Shown: one piece after another, positions 12,925-21,415 of the stretch
Layout of the letters: every line of letters starts with the position of its first letter
Position numbering within the stretch: position 1 is the stretch's first letter
From: a virus
Virus record (IMG/VR): IMGVR_UViG_3300044960_000528
Location: 1 to 36,995 of that record
Reading direction: 5' to 3' (one strand)
Length of the DNA stretch: 36,995 nucleotides
The notes under the pieces: generated by a model
Seen by the model: only the letters and a program-made list of their open reading frames with translations
Databases searched by the model: none
Told to the model about the DNA's origin: nothing
Translations under genes and position numbers: made by a program

Positions 12925-14466
12925 GTGGACCTCACTTTCCAGGCCACCACTGCTTTTCCCGCGTCTAGCGAGATTCTTCAGGAGGCGGGCTATCCGCACC
13001 CTGAAGCGTCGCCGCAGCCCGGTCGTGTGCCGGGTGATGGAGCGTTCGCGGTCCCGCACTACCTGAGCTTTTCGAGCCTGGTAAACTCGGTATCTCGGAC
13101 TTATCGCTGGGCGCATGATGAGGCGCTTCGGCACAGCCGGAAAAACGCGCTGGCGATGCGGCGTGACCCGGTGATAATGTCCGCCCTGCGGGCGCGGCAA
13201 TTGCCGGTGGCCCAGTTGGCTTGGCACTTGGAAGGGACGAAAGACGAAGATTCGCGGCAGACCGAGGCTATTGACGGGCTGACCCGGATAATCGAAGAAA
13301 TCCCCGACTGGCAAACCCTGCTCCTGAATTTGTTGGAAGCCCAATGGTACGGCCGCTATGCGGCGGTCCTATTTTACGCTTGGGATTGGAGTCTGGGCCG
13401 CAAGCGCATGGTGATCCGTGATCACCGGCCGCTAAACGGGGATAAACTGGTCTTCAAGTACAGTGGCCAGGCCGGTGTACTGGTTAACGGGCAATTTCGT
13501 GGCTCCTGGGAGCCCACAGAGCGAGGCCGGGCTCATTTTTTTACCCCTGCCGAGCGCGAACAACTCATTATCCACCACTTTGAGCCGGAAGACGCCGACT
13601 TTGATGAGGGCGATATGGCCGGCTCAATTTTCGGCACTGGGATTCGCGACCGTATTTATTGGTTCTGGTTTCTGCGAGCCCAGGTTTTCGCGTTCTTAAT
13701 GAACTATTTGGAGCGCGTTGGGGCCGGTGGCCTCACAATCTACTATTACGAGGCCGGCAATCCGCAGAGCCTGGCGGACGTTAAGAAGGCGGCTGAGGAA
13801 CAGCATCTTAACAACACAATTCTGTTTCCTCGCTATCGTGATGGCACTCCCGGCGGGCCGGGCGTGCAGCGGGTCGAGACAGGAACAGCCGGAGCCAACC
13901 TGCTTCAGGCCCTGGTTACCAGCTATTTTGATGACCAGATGCGTCTGTATATTCTGGGGCAGTCACTGACCTCGGAAGTTGCTGCGACTGGTTTGGGCTC
14001 TGGGGTGGCGAGGTTGCACGGCGAAACTCGGGATCTCCTAATCAAATACGACGCGGTTTCCCTGCAAGAAGCGCTAACTAGGGATTTGTTGCGGGTGTTA
14101 CAAAAGTACAACTATCCCGACGCCCCGCCGCTTCGTTTTCGCTTCGACGTTGACCGCCCGGACGCGCTGGCTATCGCTCAGGCGGCTCAGACCTTCTATC
14201 AGTTGGGCGGGGCGCTTTCTGAGTCGCAATTGCGTGACGCTTTGGGCCTCGAAACACCGCAGCCAGGCGAGCCGATTCTGGCCCAAATGGGGTCGCTGTC
14301 CCCGGCTCCAGCGATGGCTACTCCCGAAGGGGTGCCGATGGAGGGGCAGCCTGGCCCTGAGCCGCCGGGTACTGATCCCTCGACTGGGATGCCGGTGGAC
14401 CCACAAGCCCTGCTGGCAGGTCTTCAGATGTCGCGCCGGCGGCGTCGGCCGAAACTTAGGGTTTAG
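12925..14466 (+). CDS. Portal protein, Mu gp29-like (DUF935)
   Basis: Dodecameric head-tail portal through which DNA is packaged; 513 residues. Family features visible: RHSRKNALAMRRDPVIMSAL near the N-terminus, AQWYGRYAAVLFYAWDW, and the DUF935 end DDQMRLYILGQSLTSE followed by LHGETRDLLIKYDAVSLQEA and FDVDRPDALAIAQ. The C-terminus is a proline-rich tail ending in RRRRRPKLRV. The start is GTG 12925, with no Shine-Dalgarno (leader GTAACTAAATCCCATC), after a stop in the same frame at 12910. It is the first gene of the head operon. Confidence 0.88.
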   Translation: MDLTFQATTAFPASSEILQEAGYPHPEASPQPGRVPGDGAFAVPHYLSFSSLVNSVSRTYRWAHDEALRHSRKNALAMRRDPVIMSALRARQLPVAQLAWHLEGTKDEDSRQTEAIDGLTRIIEEIPDWQTLLLNLLEAQWYGRYAAVLFYAWDWSLGRKRMVIRDHRPLNGDKLVFKYSGQAGVLVNGQFRGSWEPTERGRAHFFTPAEREQLIIHHFEPEDADFDEGDMAGSIFGTGIRDRIYWFWFLRAQVFAFLMNYLERVGAGGLTIYYYEAGNPQSLADVKKAAEEQHLNNTILFPRYRDGTPGGPGVQRVETGTAGANLLQALVTSYFDDQMRLYILGQSLTSEVAATGLGSGVARLHGETRDLLIKYDAVSLQEALTRDLLRVLQKYNYPDAPPLRFRFDVDRPDALAIAQAAQTFYQLGGALSESQLRDALGLETPQPGEPILAQMGSLSPAPAMATPEGVPMEGQPGPEPPGTDPSTGMPVDPQALLAGLQMSRRRRRPKLRV

Positions 14467-14536
14467 CCTGTGCCACAGCACCCCAAAGACCTTACGCCGA
14501 ATAGAAAAATATGCTGTTGCCAGCGGAGTTTCGCCA

Positions 14537-17146
14537 GTGATTTTCCCGGATTTTCAGTTCGCTTTGTGGCGATACGCTCGACCCAGCAAGGCCAAAAAGA
14601 CCGTAGTGGCCCCGGTCCCAACTCCGGCCGCTCCGGCCGCTGCGGCTTCGGCGGCTCCCGCTGTTCCGGTTCCTGCTCCTGCCCCAGCACCTTCTCCCGC
14701 TCCTGCACCGGCCCCGCCGGCTCCACCCAAAAAAGTTAAGATTGGCAAGCCTCACCAGCCTCGGGGGCTGATAGACCAGCCGTTCACTACTCCTTCTCCA
14801 CAGCCGCAGCCGCAGGAAGAAAATCCGCTGTCTCCCGAGTTGTTTCAGCCGCCGGCCTATGTGGCTCACCGGGGCGACCCCAAACCGCTCGGCTTCTCCG
14901 GGATTTTGCGAGACTTGGAAACGGCCGGCAGTGACGCCGAGCGAAATAAAATCATTGAGGAACTGAAAAAAGAGGTGAAATTCAAGCCAGTTGAGGGCGA
15001 TCTTAACAAAAGCGGGCAAATTACCGTGGTGGGGGTGGCCCATCTGCTGGAAGACCTCGCCCGGGTTCGCGGCAATTTGGATGCTGCTCTCGAAGGAAAA
15101 TCCCCAGAATATCAGGATCAACTGCGTGCCGTTCACGTTCTGGTCAACATGATGGACGAAGTTGAGTACCAGCAAACCAAGGGCGATGCTGGCGGTACGG
15201 CCTGGTATGATCGCGACCTCGGGGAAGCAGAGCGCGGCCTGATTCACTTTATCCGCTCTGATCCAATTTTGCAGGAGATTGCCAGGCCTTTGGGAGCACC
15301 CTGGGAGTTTGATCCAAAAAGTGACCCGCTGAACAACCCTCGGATGGTTTTGGTAAAGGCGGTGATTACACCGCATTCCTACAGCCAGCAGCCGGACAAA
15401 AATATCTCCACGGCTTTGCGACAACTCAAAGTCACAATCGAGAGACGCGGCGGCAAAGACCCATTCACCAAGTTGTTCCCCCGAAATCCCGACACGCAAG
15501 CAGTTTTGGAGGCGGAAAAAGCCGGGAAACTTCAGCGTGGGGAATTCAAGAAGCCTCCGAAGTATTACGGGCCGGGCGGACGCCTTCTGACCCCCAAAGA
15601 GTGGATTGCCGGCACTCCCTTGTATACACGCACTGGAGAGCCGCTGTTGCAAGGTTGGACGGTGCGGGCGGATGCTGTGGAACACGCTACTCTTCGCATC
15701 AACGCCCTGGTGGCAGAGATGGGCGAGGCGGACGCCGCCCGCTGGTTACTGGAGGATCACCCCTACGAGGAAGTTCGGGCTCGCTATCCAGACCTGGAGG
15801 TTCCCGACTATCTGAAGGACAAGCCGATTCCAGGGGCCTTTATTTTTGGTCCAAAGGGCGGTCCCTTCTTTCTTAATCTAAACCGCCGGGATGATCACAT
15901 TACTAAAGATCTGTGGTTTTCCCGCACGTTTAACCGCATTCTCACCAGTCTGATTGCGGATTTACCCAAGCCGAATCGGGCAACGATGGACGCTCCATTC
16001 GACAATTTGGAGCGCGGCTGGATGGACCGGATTGTGGAGGAAGGCGCTCGGCGGCTTGGCGTCAAACCTGCGGAATTTCAGGCCGCGCTGTGGTATTTCG
16101 AGCAAACTTTGTACCGGCTCCTGGGAGCCCGAGTTGATAGTCTGAGTTACGCCGATGGAATCCGAAAAGAACTCGAAAGAGCGGGAAAAGATCAACCTTC
16201 GTGGCTTACGCCGCCTAGCTCGCCGGATGATTTCCGAAGGGCGAATGCCTACATTCGCGCGCTGGCTCGGCGCGGTGAAAAAGGCTCTGCACCGGGAAAT
16301 CTCCGATCGCTCCCGGAGTTGACACGCTACACCCAGCGGCCGTCCGGTCTGTATGTGGCTGAAAATGTCCCGGTGGCCTACCCGGCCTGGGCGTTGAAAC
16401 GTGCCCGCCGGGCCTCCAAGATGTTGCGTCTGATGCGGCGAGCTTGGCTTCGCCGGTTTGCCGCAATGTCTGCCTATCCAGGCAGTCAGGCGGTGGAGGA
16501 GCCGCCTGCACCGGCTCAGGAAGCGGCGTCCACACAACCCAGCGGGCTGTTGTTTCACACACAGAATGTCGAGGATTTGTCCTTTGACGATGCTTTGCAA
16601 CGCAGCCGCTCTGCGGACGCGAAGGCCTGGCGACAGTTGGCTCAACAGACCCTGGAACAACTTGGAGTTAAGAAGGTCAGCACCCACCAGGCAATAGGCG
16701 ACTGGAGCGACGGGGCTGAACACTCCGCTCTAACCGAAATTGAGGAGCCCATTGATTCCGGCCTCCTCCGTTATGCCGCCGCCTGGCTCGGCCTGATGGG
16801 TAACCAAAAGGCGGTACTGCTTTTTCAGCACTCCGAGAAGGGTCCAGACAGCACCTACGACCTGAAGGTGCCGTTGACCGACCTGGCCCAGGTGCGAAAA
16901 GCCCTGGATTCGGCCGGAATTGCCTTCCGTACACTGGTTGCCGGCAAAAATCATACTCGCGTGGTGATCTACGACGAGGGCCGGCAGTTGCGAGAAAAAG
17001 TGGCTAAATTCGCGGAGGAAGTTCGTGCCCCAGTTCGTGAAACCCAAGGTGTCGGAGCCTTTATCGGTGGTTCTACCCGGAGTGCCGCTCGCCGGGCCTA
17101 CCGGGAAATCATCCGCAGTGTCGAATCCGCCGCCCCGCCCCAGTAA
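14537..17146 (+). CDS. Large head-region protein with Pro/Ala linker
   Basis: An 869-residue product if GTG 14537 (GGAG about 9 bases before) is the start; the frame is open upstream inside the portal gene. It has a Lys-rich start, then a Pro/Ala linker (residues about 25-65) and a long mixed domain. Residues about 470-535 include FNRILTSLIADLPKPNRATM and RLGVKPAEFQAALWYFEQTL, a helical LGVxPxxxQAxxWY pattern also seen in some phage and plasmid proteins of unknown role. It occupies the slot of the Mu-like gp30/MuF minor head protein, but no MuF core motif is evident. It could be an ejected internal head protein. Confidence 0.65.
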   Translation: MIFPDFQFALWRYARPSKAKKTVVAPVPTPAAPAAAASAAPAVPVPAPAPAPSPAPAPAPPAPPKKVKIGKPHQPRGLIDQPFTTPSPQPQPQEENPLSPELFQPPAYVAHRGDPKPLGFSGILRDLETAGSDAERNKIIEELKKEVKFKPVEGDLNKSGQITVVGVAHLLEDLARVRGNLDAALEGKSPEYQDQLRAVHVLVNMMDEVEYQQTKGDAGGTAWYDRDLGEAERGLIHFIRSDPILQEIARPLGAPWEFDPKSDPLNNPRMVLVKAVITPHSYSQQPDKNISTALRQLKVTIERRGGKDPFTKLFPRNPDTQAVLEAEKAGKLQRGEFKKPPKYYGPGGRLLTPKEWIAGTPLYTRTGEPLLQGWTVRADAVEHATLRINALVAEMGEADAARWLLEDHPYEEVRARYPDLEVPDYLKDKPIPGAFIFGPKGGPFFLNLNRRDDHITKDLWFSRTFNRILTSLIADLPKPNRATMDAPFDNLERGWMDRIVEEGARRLGVKPAEFQAALWYFEQTLYRLLGARVDSLSYADGIRKELERAGKDQPSWLTPPSSPDDFRRANAYIRALARRGEKGSAPGNLRSLPELTRYTQRPSGLYVAENVPVAYPAWALKRARRASKMLRLMRRAWLRRFAAMSAYPGSQAVEEPPAPAQEAASTQPSGLLFHTQNVEDLSFDDALQRSRSADAKAWRQLAQQTLEQLGVKKVSTHQAIGDWSDGAEHSALTEIEEPIDSGLLRYAAAWLGLMGNQKAVLLFQHSEKGPDSTYDLKVPLTDLAQVRKALDSAGIAFRTLVAGKNHTRVVIYDEGRQLREKVAKFAEEVRAPVRETQGVGAFIGGSTRSAARRAYREIIRSVESAAPPQ

Positions 17147-17255
17147 TCCCGGGTCGCTTCCCCAGCCTCGACGGCCCCGGGTGAGATTTAACCTGTCGAA
17201 CCGGCCGCTGGCCTGGATTTCGGCGGCTCCGTCGATGCCTCGCCGGAGGGCCTAG
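17118..17255 (+). CDS. Possible small basic protein
   Basis: A 45-residue frame from GTG 17118, overlapping the end of the large protein by 29 bases and stopping two bases before the next gene. It is Pro/Arg/Ser-rich (RPSNPGSLPQPRRPRVRFNL) and like its neighbour in composition. The ribosome site is weak (GGGAAATC). It may be real, because otherwise about 110 bases of this dense operon would be empty. Confidence 0.4.
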   Translation: MSNPPPRPSNPGSLPQPRRPRVRFNLSNRPLAWISAAPSMPRRRA

Positions 17256-17257
17256 AA

Positions 17258-17479
17258 GTGCCCCGTAAAGCCCCGTCTGGTGGCCTGGTGTCCCGGGGCC
17301 TCTACTACCCCGGCGGACGCTGGATCCCCGATCCCCTGCGTGCTGGAGGCCCAGAATTGCCCCGGCCGATGGGCTACTGGGGAGCCCGGCGCGATCACTA
17401 CGGCTATCGCCAGCGGCACCAGCCTGTCACTCCCTACACCCCGGTTAAACTTGGAAAAAGACGTTCACAGCGGGTCTGA
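17258..17479 (+). CDS. Small basic Gly/Pro/Tyr-rich protein
   Basis: Protein of 73 residues from GTG 17258. It begins VPRKAPSGGLVSRGLYYPGG and is rich in Arg, Gly, Pro and aromatic residues throughout, ending GKRRSQRV. No family is recognised. The composition suggests a disordered nucleic-acid- or capsid-associated peptide. It is three bases upstream of the protease-scaffold gene, so it is probably made with the head proteins. Confidence 0.62.
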   Translation: MPRKAPSGGLVSRGLYYPGGRWIPDPLRAGGPELPRPMGYWGARRDHYGYRQRHQPVTPYTPVKLGKRRSQRV

Positions 17480-17482
17480 GTC

Positions 17483-19171
17483 ATGTCTTTTGTGATTCGC
17501 GATGACGTGCCGATCCTTGACGAACACGTTGTCACGGATGAGGACGGCAAAACGCTGGCGGAAATAGACGGCGGTAAACTGGCCCTGATCGCCCACAGGG
17601 CCAACCGCCGCATTGCCGAAACCGGCGACGAGGTGCCGATTGTGATTGGCCACACTCGGGATGACGCCCCCGAATCAGAACAGCCGGAAATTGTGGGCTA
17701 TGCCAGCAATTTCCGGGTCGGCAATCTGTTTCGCACAGGCCGCAAGGCCATCAAAGCCACATTCAAATTTTTCCGCGACAAAATCGGTCTGGTCCGCAAG
17801 TATCCCCGCCGCAGTGTTGAGTTGTGGCTCTCGGACTGGACAATTGACCCAATCTCCCTCCTGGGAGCTACCACCCCTGAACGTGATCTTGGGCTCCTCA
17901 AAATGTCCAAAAGAAACGGCAAGAATCAGAAGTCAGTTCGCCTCCGTTCCCCCGAGAAGCCCCGAAAATACCAGGCCGCGAGTGCTGTCCCCGATCCCAG
18001 TCAGCCTAACGAGTTGGTGGCCCAAATTCTGGCCGCGCTGGAACAGAGCGACGTGTTTCAGTGGATTCGCCAGCGAATGAAGGAAGAATCCGCCAAAGCC
18101 CAGGCCGGCCAGGGCGAGCAGGAGCCGGAAATCGCCGAGGAATCCGAGGAATCCGAGGAATCCGGGCTGGAGGTGCAGACCCCGGAAATTGCCGGCCAGG
18201 AAATGCCGGGCGCAACCCCTGACGAAATGCCCGAGGAAGTGCCCGAGGAAATGCCCGGTGAGGCCGATATGGGCCTGGATTTCCTGGGCTCCGACGAGGA
18301 CGAGGAAGACCTGAGTGAAGACTTGTGGGCCGGCGAGGACCAAGACCCCTTCCTGAATGATGACGGCCTGGAAGAGGAGCCAGAATACCGGTCCCAGGAC
18401 AACTTTTGCCCGCATTGCGGGCAGGCCATGCAGGATTCAGACGACGACCTCGAAGAGGCCGAAATCTCTGACTTGCCCGACGAGGCCGAGGAAGACACGG
18501 AGGTTGAAGACTTCGATTTTGAGGATGAGGACGCCGACGAGGAAGACTTTGAGGACGACGACGAGGACGACGAGGACGACGAGGACGACGACGGCGAGGA
18601 TGCCGACGACGAGGACGAGGACGAGGACGACGAGGACGAGGACGAGCCCATTCGCTACGAGTGTGGCTATCCTGGCGCTTCCAACACTTACACCCCAAAA
18701 ATGAACAAGACCAAACACCCCAAGAAAGCCCAGAAAAAGCCGGCTCGTCAGCAGTTCCAGCGTGCCGGGGCCTCTCCTTCCGAGCGAATCCGTTTCGCTC
18801 GTTTGGAGCAGGAACTCAACAAAATGCGGCAGGTCAATGCGGCCCTGGTCCGCAAGTACGCCCGCTCGGAGCGGGAAAAAGACCTGATCCAGCTTGAGGC
18901 CGAGGGCTACGAGTTGGATCGCAACGAGGAACTGGATTTTGTCGAAAACCTCGACGATTCCAGTTACCAGGCCCATCTTAACCGCATTCGCCGGCGGTAT
19001 TCCCGCAGTCCGGTCCACGGCGGTGTCTTTCAGATGGCCTCTGTTACCAGGGCGCCGGCCCAGGACGGCCGGCGAGACAAGAACCGAATGCGTGAAATCG
19101 CCGAATTTGCTGCGGCCAACGGTATCTCCTACCAGCAGGCCGTAGAGCAGTTGGACGGCGAGTCGATCTGA
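17483..19171 (+). CDS. Head maturation protease fused to acidic scaffold
   Basis: Protein of 562 residues. The N-terminal 150 resemble a Mu gpI-like prohead protease: VPIVIGHTRDDAPESEQPEI with the catalytic-type His, then YASNFRVG, the YPRRSVELWLSDWTIDPISL segment and LLGATTPERDL. The remainder looks like scaffold: Glu/Pro-rich repeats, a very long Asp/Glu run (about residues 335-390), an isolated CPHCG pair and a basic coiled-coil C-terminus (RIRFARLEQELNKMRQVNAA). Proteases of this type cut the scaffold out of the prohead and then themselves. A 17-bp motif copy lies in the linker at 17976 (AASAVP), exactly between the two modules. Confidence 0.8.
   Translation: MSFVIRDDVPILDEHVVTDEDGKTLAEIDGGKLALIAHRANRRIAETGDEVPIVIGHTRDDAPESEQPEIVGYASNFRVGNLFRTGRKAIKATFKFFRDKIGLVRKYPRRSVELWLSDWTIDPISLLGATTPERDLGLLKMSKRNGKNQKSVRLRSPEKPRKYQAASAVPDPSQPNELVAQILAALEQSDVFQWIRQRMKEESAKAQAGQGEQEPEIAEESEESEESGLEVQTPEIAGQEMPGATPDEMPEEVPEEMPGEADMGLDFLGSDEDEEDLSEDLWAGEDQDPFLNDDGLEEEPEYRSQDNFCPHCGQAMQDSDDDLEEAEISDLPDEAEEDTEVEDFDFEDEDADEEDFEDDDEDDEDDEDDDGEDADDEDEDEDDEDEDEPIRYECGYPGASNTYTPKMNKTKHPKKAQKKPARQQFQRAGASPSERIRFARLEQELNKMRQVNAALVRKYARSEREKDLIQLEAEGYELDRNEELDFVENLDDSSYQAHLNRIRRRYSRSPVHGGVFQMASVTRAPAQDGRRDKNRMREIAEFAAANGISYQQAVEQLDGESI
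17976..17992 (-). repeat. Dispersed 17-bp motif, one change
   Basis: CCGCGAGTGCTGTCCCC within the protease-scaffold linker, read as AASAVP. Confidence 0.75.
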
Positions 19172-19189
19172 GCCCCCGCCACCCAGTCT

Positions 19190-19203
19190 CCAAACTCACT
19201 TCC
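19190..19203 (+). promoter_or_regulatory. CCAAACTCACTTCC leader element, copy 1
   Basis: This 14-base sequence lies 20 bases before the decoration-protein ATG, followed by a near repeat (CCAAACTCAC). The leader has no Shine-Dalgarno. The same 14 bases precede the capsid gene (19716). Confidence 0.6.
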
Positions 19204-19223
19204 AAACTCACAGCTAAACTAAC

Positions 19224-19640
19224 ATGCCTGGAAACTTCGTTGCCGGCGGGAATATCGCTCCCGCCACCATCGTCAAGCGGTCCACGTCCGCTGATTTCAC
19301 GGTCGTGGCCGCCACTGCCGCCACCGATATTCCGGTCGGCGTGGCTCAGGACGCCACTCATGATCCTCCCGGTGTTACTGGCTCTGCGGCCTGGGCCGCA
19401 GAGGCGGGCGATCCGCTTCGGGTGTATCAGGAAGGCGAGGAATGCCTCGTCAAGGTCGGCACCGGCGGGGTTACCCGTGGTGATCGCCTGGTCGCTGAAG
19501 CTGACAGCGAGGCCGTCACCGCTCCCACCACTGGCACCAACGTGGTCTATGTGGTCGGCCACGCTCTGGAATCTGGCGTTGCCGGCTCTCTGGTGCGCAT
19601 GATTGTCCAAATTTACGCCTACCGGCCCGCTCTGACGTAA
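19224..19640 (+). CDS. Capsid decoration/cement protein (DUF2190-like)
   Basis: Protein of 138 residues, beta-rich and small: MPGNFVAGGNIAPATIVKRS, then a VGVAQDATHDPPGVTGSA segment, GDPLRVYQEGEECLVKVGTG and GDRLVAEADSEAVT. This GxIxPGxxVK...GVA...G..V.V...G pattern is that of the capsid cement family found just upstream of major capsid genes, and it lies in that position here. It should bind the outside of the capsid and stabilise it. Confidence 0.8.
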   Translation: MPGNFVAGGNIAPATIVKRSTSADFTVVAATAATDIPVGVAQDATHDPPGVTGSAAWAAEAGDPLRVYQEGEECLVKVGTGGVTRGDRLVAEADSEAVTAPTTGTNVVYVVGHALESGVAGSLVRMIVQIYAYRPALT

Positions 19641-19715
19641 TCCAGATCCCCCAAGCGGCCCCTGTGTTTTCAGGGATAAGGACGAAGAGCCACAGCCCGC
19701 CGCGTCCCACCCTTT

Positions 19716-19729
19716 CCAAACTCACTTCC
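19716..19729 (+). promoter_or_regulatory. CCAAACTCACTTCC leader element, copy 2
   Basis: Identical to 19190-19203 and followed by CCAACTCACTTCCCAG, just before the major capsid ATG (19755). The 114-bp gap before this gene contains no other feature I can identify. Confidence 0.6.
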
Positions 19730-19754
19730 CAACTCACTTCCCAGCCCCACAGCA

Positions 19755-20807
19755 ATGGCAATCTCCTACCCCGGCCCGTACAACGTGTTTGTCCCGAGCT
19801 TCGACGCTTCGGGACACCTCGTTGTAGCTTTTTCGCGAAATCCGCGAGATTTCCCGCTCAATCGCTACCTGTCGATTATGCCGGTTTCCAAGTCTAGCGG
19901 CTACTATCTCCGAATTACCCCGGAGGTAGCGGCCCGCGTCCTGAATACCGACCTGAAGGAATTCGTCTGGCCAGCGGGCTCGGCGGCACCAACCGGCGAA
20001 TGGTCGCGCGAGGCCTTCGAGTTCTTCCAGTTTGAAACAAAGCGCTACGCGTATCCCTTCGCTCTGGACCAGAAAACCGAGGAGCAGGCCGACTGGCGCA
20101 TTCTGGCCTCGCACGCGGCAATTGTGGCCCAGCAGGCCATGACGGCTCGAACTCTCCTGGCGTTGACGGCGCTCACTACCACCTCTAACTACCCGGCCAA
20201 CCATGTTGATACCGCGACAAACTGGGGTGGCGGCTTCCTCAATGCCGGCACCGCCGATGGCGCGAACCCTGGTTTTGTGCTGAAAAAGGCGCTCAACGCG
20301 ATGGCCCGCCGCATCCAACTGGATACGCTTGGAGCGGTGAAGCCGTACAAGGATTGTGTGGTCCTGATTGATCCAATTCTGGCCGACGCGCTGGGCCGTA
20401 GCAAGGAAGTTCACGCTTACCTGAAGGAGTCTCCCTACGCTCTGGCCCAGGTGCGGGGCGATGTTGAGTCGCAGAACGGCATTTACGGCCTTCCGAATCA
20501 ACTCTACGGCTTCAGCATCGTGGTAGACGACGCTGTGAGGGTGACCACGCGGAAGGGAGTCACCACCACTACCGATTTCATGCTGGGCGGCAACACGCTG
20601 GTGATGCTGGCCCGGCCGGGCGCTCTGACCTGCCCGGAGGGTGCGCGGTCCTTCAGCACTCTCCAAGCGTTCGTCTACGAAGACATGACAGTTGAAAGCC
20701 GTACCGACCCGGACAACCGCCGAATTGTGGGCCGTGTCGTCGACGATTTTGACGTGCGGGTCACGGCTCCGGCAACAGGGTGCATCTGCACCAACGCGCT
20801 GTCGTGA
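19755..20807 (+). CDS. Major capsid protein (HK97-fold expected)
   Basis: Protein of 350 residues, placed directly after protease-scaffold and decoration genes. Seen: an N-terminal arm, FAFELTKRYAYPFALDQ-like core (EFFQFETKRYAYPFALDQKT), the long helix RILASHAAIVAQQAMTARTL, and a C-terminal domain with GLPNQLYGFSIVVDDAVRVT followed by FMLGGNTLVMLARPGA. The last residues (ATGCICTNALS) are unusual in carrying two cysteines, which could crosslink subunits. There is no long scaffold region at the N-terminus, consistent with a separate scaffold. The identification rests on position and fold-like layout. Confidence 0.82.
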   Translation: MAISYPGPYNVFVPSFDASGHLVVAFSRNPRDFPLNRYLSIMPVSKSSGYYLRITPEVAARVLNTDLKEFVWPAGSAAPTGEWSREAFEFFQFETKRYAYPFALDQKTEEQADWRILASHAAIVAQQAMTARTLLALTALTTTSNYPANHVDTATNWGGGFLNAGTADGANPGFVLKKALNAMARRIQLDTLGAVKPYKDCVVLIDPILADALGRSKEVHAYLKESPYALAQVRGDVESQNGIYGLPNQLYGFSIVVDDAVRVTTRKGVTTTTDFMLGGNTLVMLARPGALTCPEGARSFSTLQAFVYEDMTVESRTDPDNRRIVGRVVDDFDVRVTAPATGCICTNALS

Positions 20808-20869
20808 TTTTTCTGGCCCTGGAAAGCCGCGAGGTACGTCCAGGGCTGTCCAAACTCCTCCCCCCGGCC

Positions 20870-20886
20870 TGGGACATCACTCGCGG
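20870..20886 (+). repeat. Dispersed 17-bp motif, one change, between capsid and connector genes
   Basis: TGGGACATCACTCGCGG lies in the 108-bp gap after the capsid gene, 29 bases before GTG 20916. Confidence 0.8.
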
Positions 20887-20915
20887 TGTCCTGGGCCTCC
20901 ATTTTCAGGGTTTCT

Positions 20916-21413
20916 GTGGCCTACGCAACGCCGGCCCAGTTTCTGGCTCGCTACGATGCCAACCGCGTTGGTGATCTGGTCACTGACGACGGGCTGCGGG
21001 TGCTTCCGAATGCTTTGCTGACTAACAGCGTGCTTCAGGCCATGCTGGACGACGCCTCAGCCTGGTTGGAAGCTGCTGTGCGAGCCGGCAACAAATACAC
21101 GGTTGCTGACCTTAGCGGCCTGGCTGCGGCTGGTAATACCCTGGTTGTTCGTTTGGTTTGTGACCTGGCCTACGGAATGCTGCTCCAGAGGCGTGGCCTG
21201 CCGCCTGGCGAGGCCCATGACCGTGCCCTGGTGATGCTGGAAAAAATTGCCTCGGGCCAGCAAGTCTTTCCAACGCAGGCCGCTGTGGAGGCGGGCACCG
21301 TCGAAACTCCGGTGGTGCTGTCCAAACGCATGCGGCTTCTTAGTTCTGTGGATCGCTATTTTGGTGATGCTACCATCACCCCCGAATCAATCTACCAGCC
21401 CAGGCGAGATTGA
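20916..21413 (+). CDS. Head-tail connector, Mu gp36-like (DUF1320)
   Basis: Protein of 165 residues from GTG 20916; the frame opens at 20886, but that start lies in a 17-bp motif copy, and 20916 has CAGGG upstream. The pattern fits DUF1320 proteins that join below the portal: YATPAQFLARYDANRVGDLV at the N-terminus, a central DDASAWLEAAVRAGNKY helix, a hydrophobic LVVRLVCDLAYGMLLQRRG helix, and ALVMLEKIASGQQVFP. The position after the capsid gene agrees. Confidence 0.8.
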   Translation: MAYATPAQFLARYDANRVGDLVTDDGLRVLPNALLTNSVLQAMLDDASAWLEAAVRAGNKYTVADLSGLAAAGNTLVVRLVCDLAYGMLLQRRGLPPGEAHDRALVMLEKIASGQQVFPTQAAVEAGTVETPVVLSKRMRLLSSVDRYFGDATITPESIYQPRRD

Positions 21414-21415
21414 GA

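Noticed and set aside
12870-12968. Phase variation of the portal start through the 13-C run
   Set aside because: The portal frame has a stop at 12910 between the C-run and GTG 12925, so length changes cannot extend the portal protein; only indirect coupling remains possible.
18058-18698. Long minus-strand frames of poly-Ser or poly-Arg opposite the scaffold, and similar frames opposite the 5221 gene
   Set aside because: They are mirror images of the Asp/Glu codon runs; no start signals.
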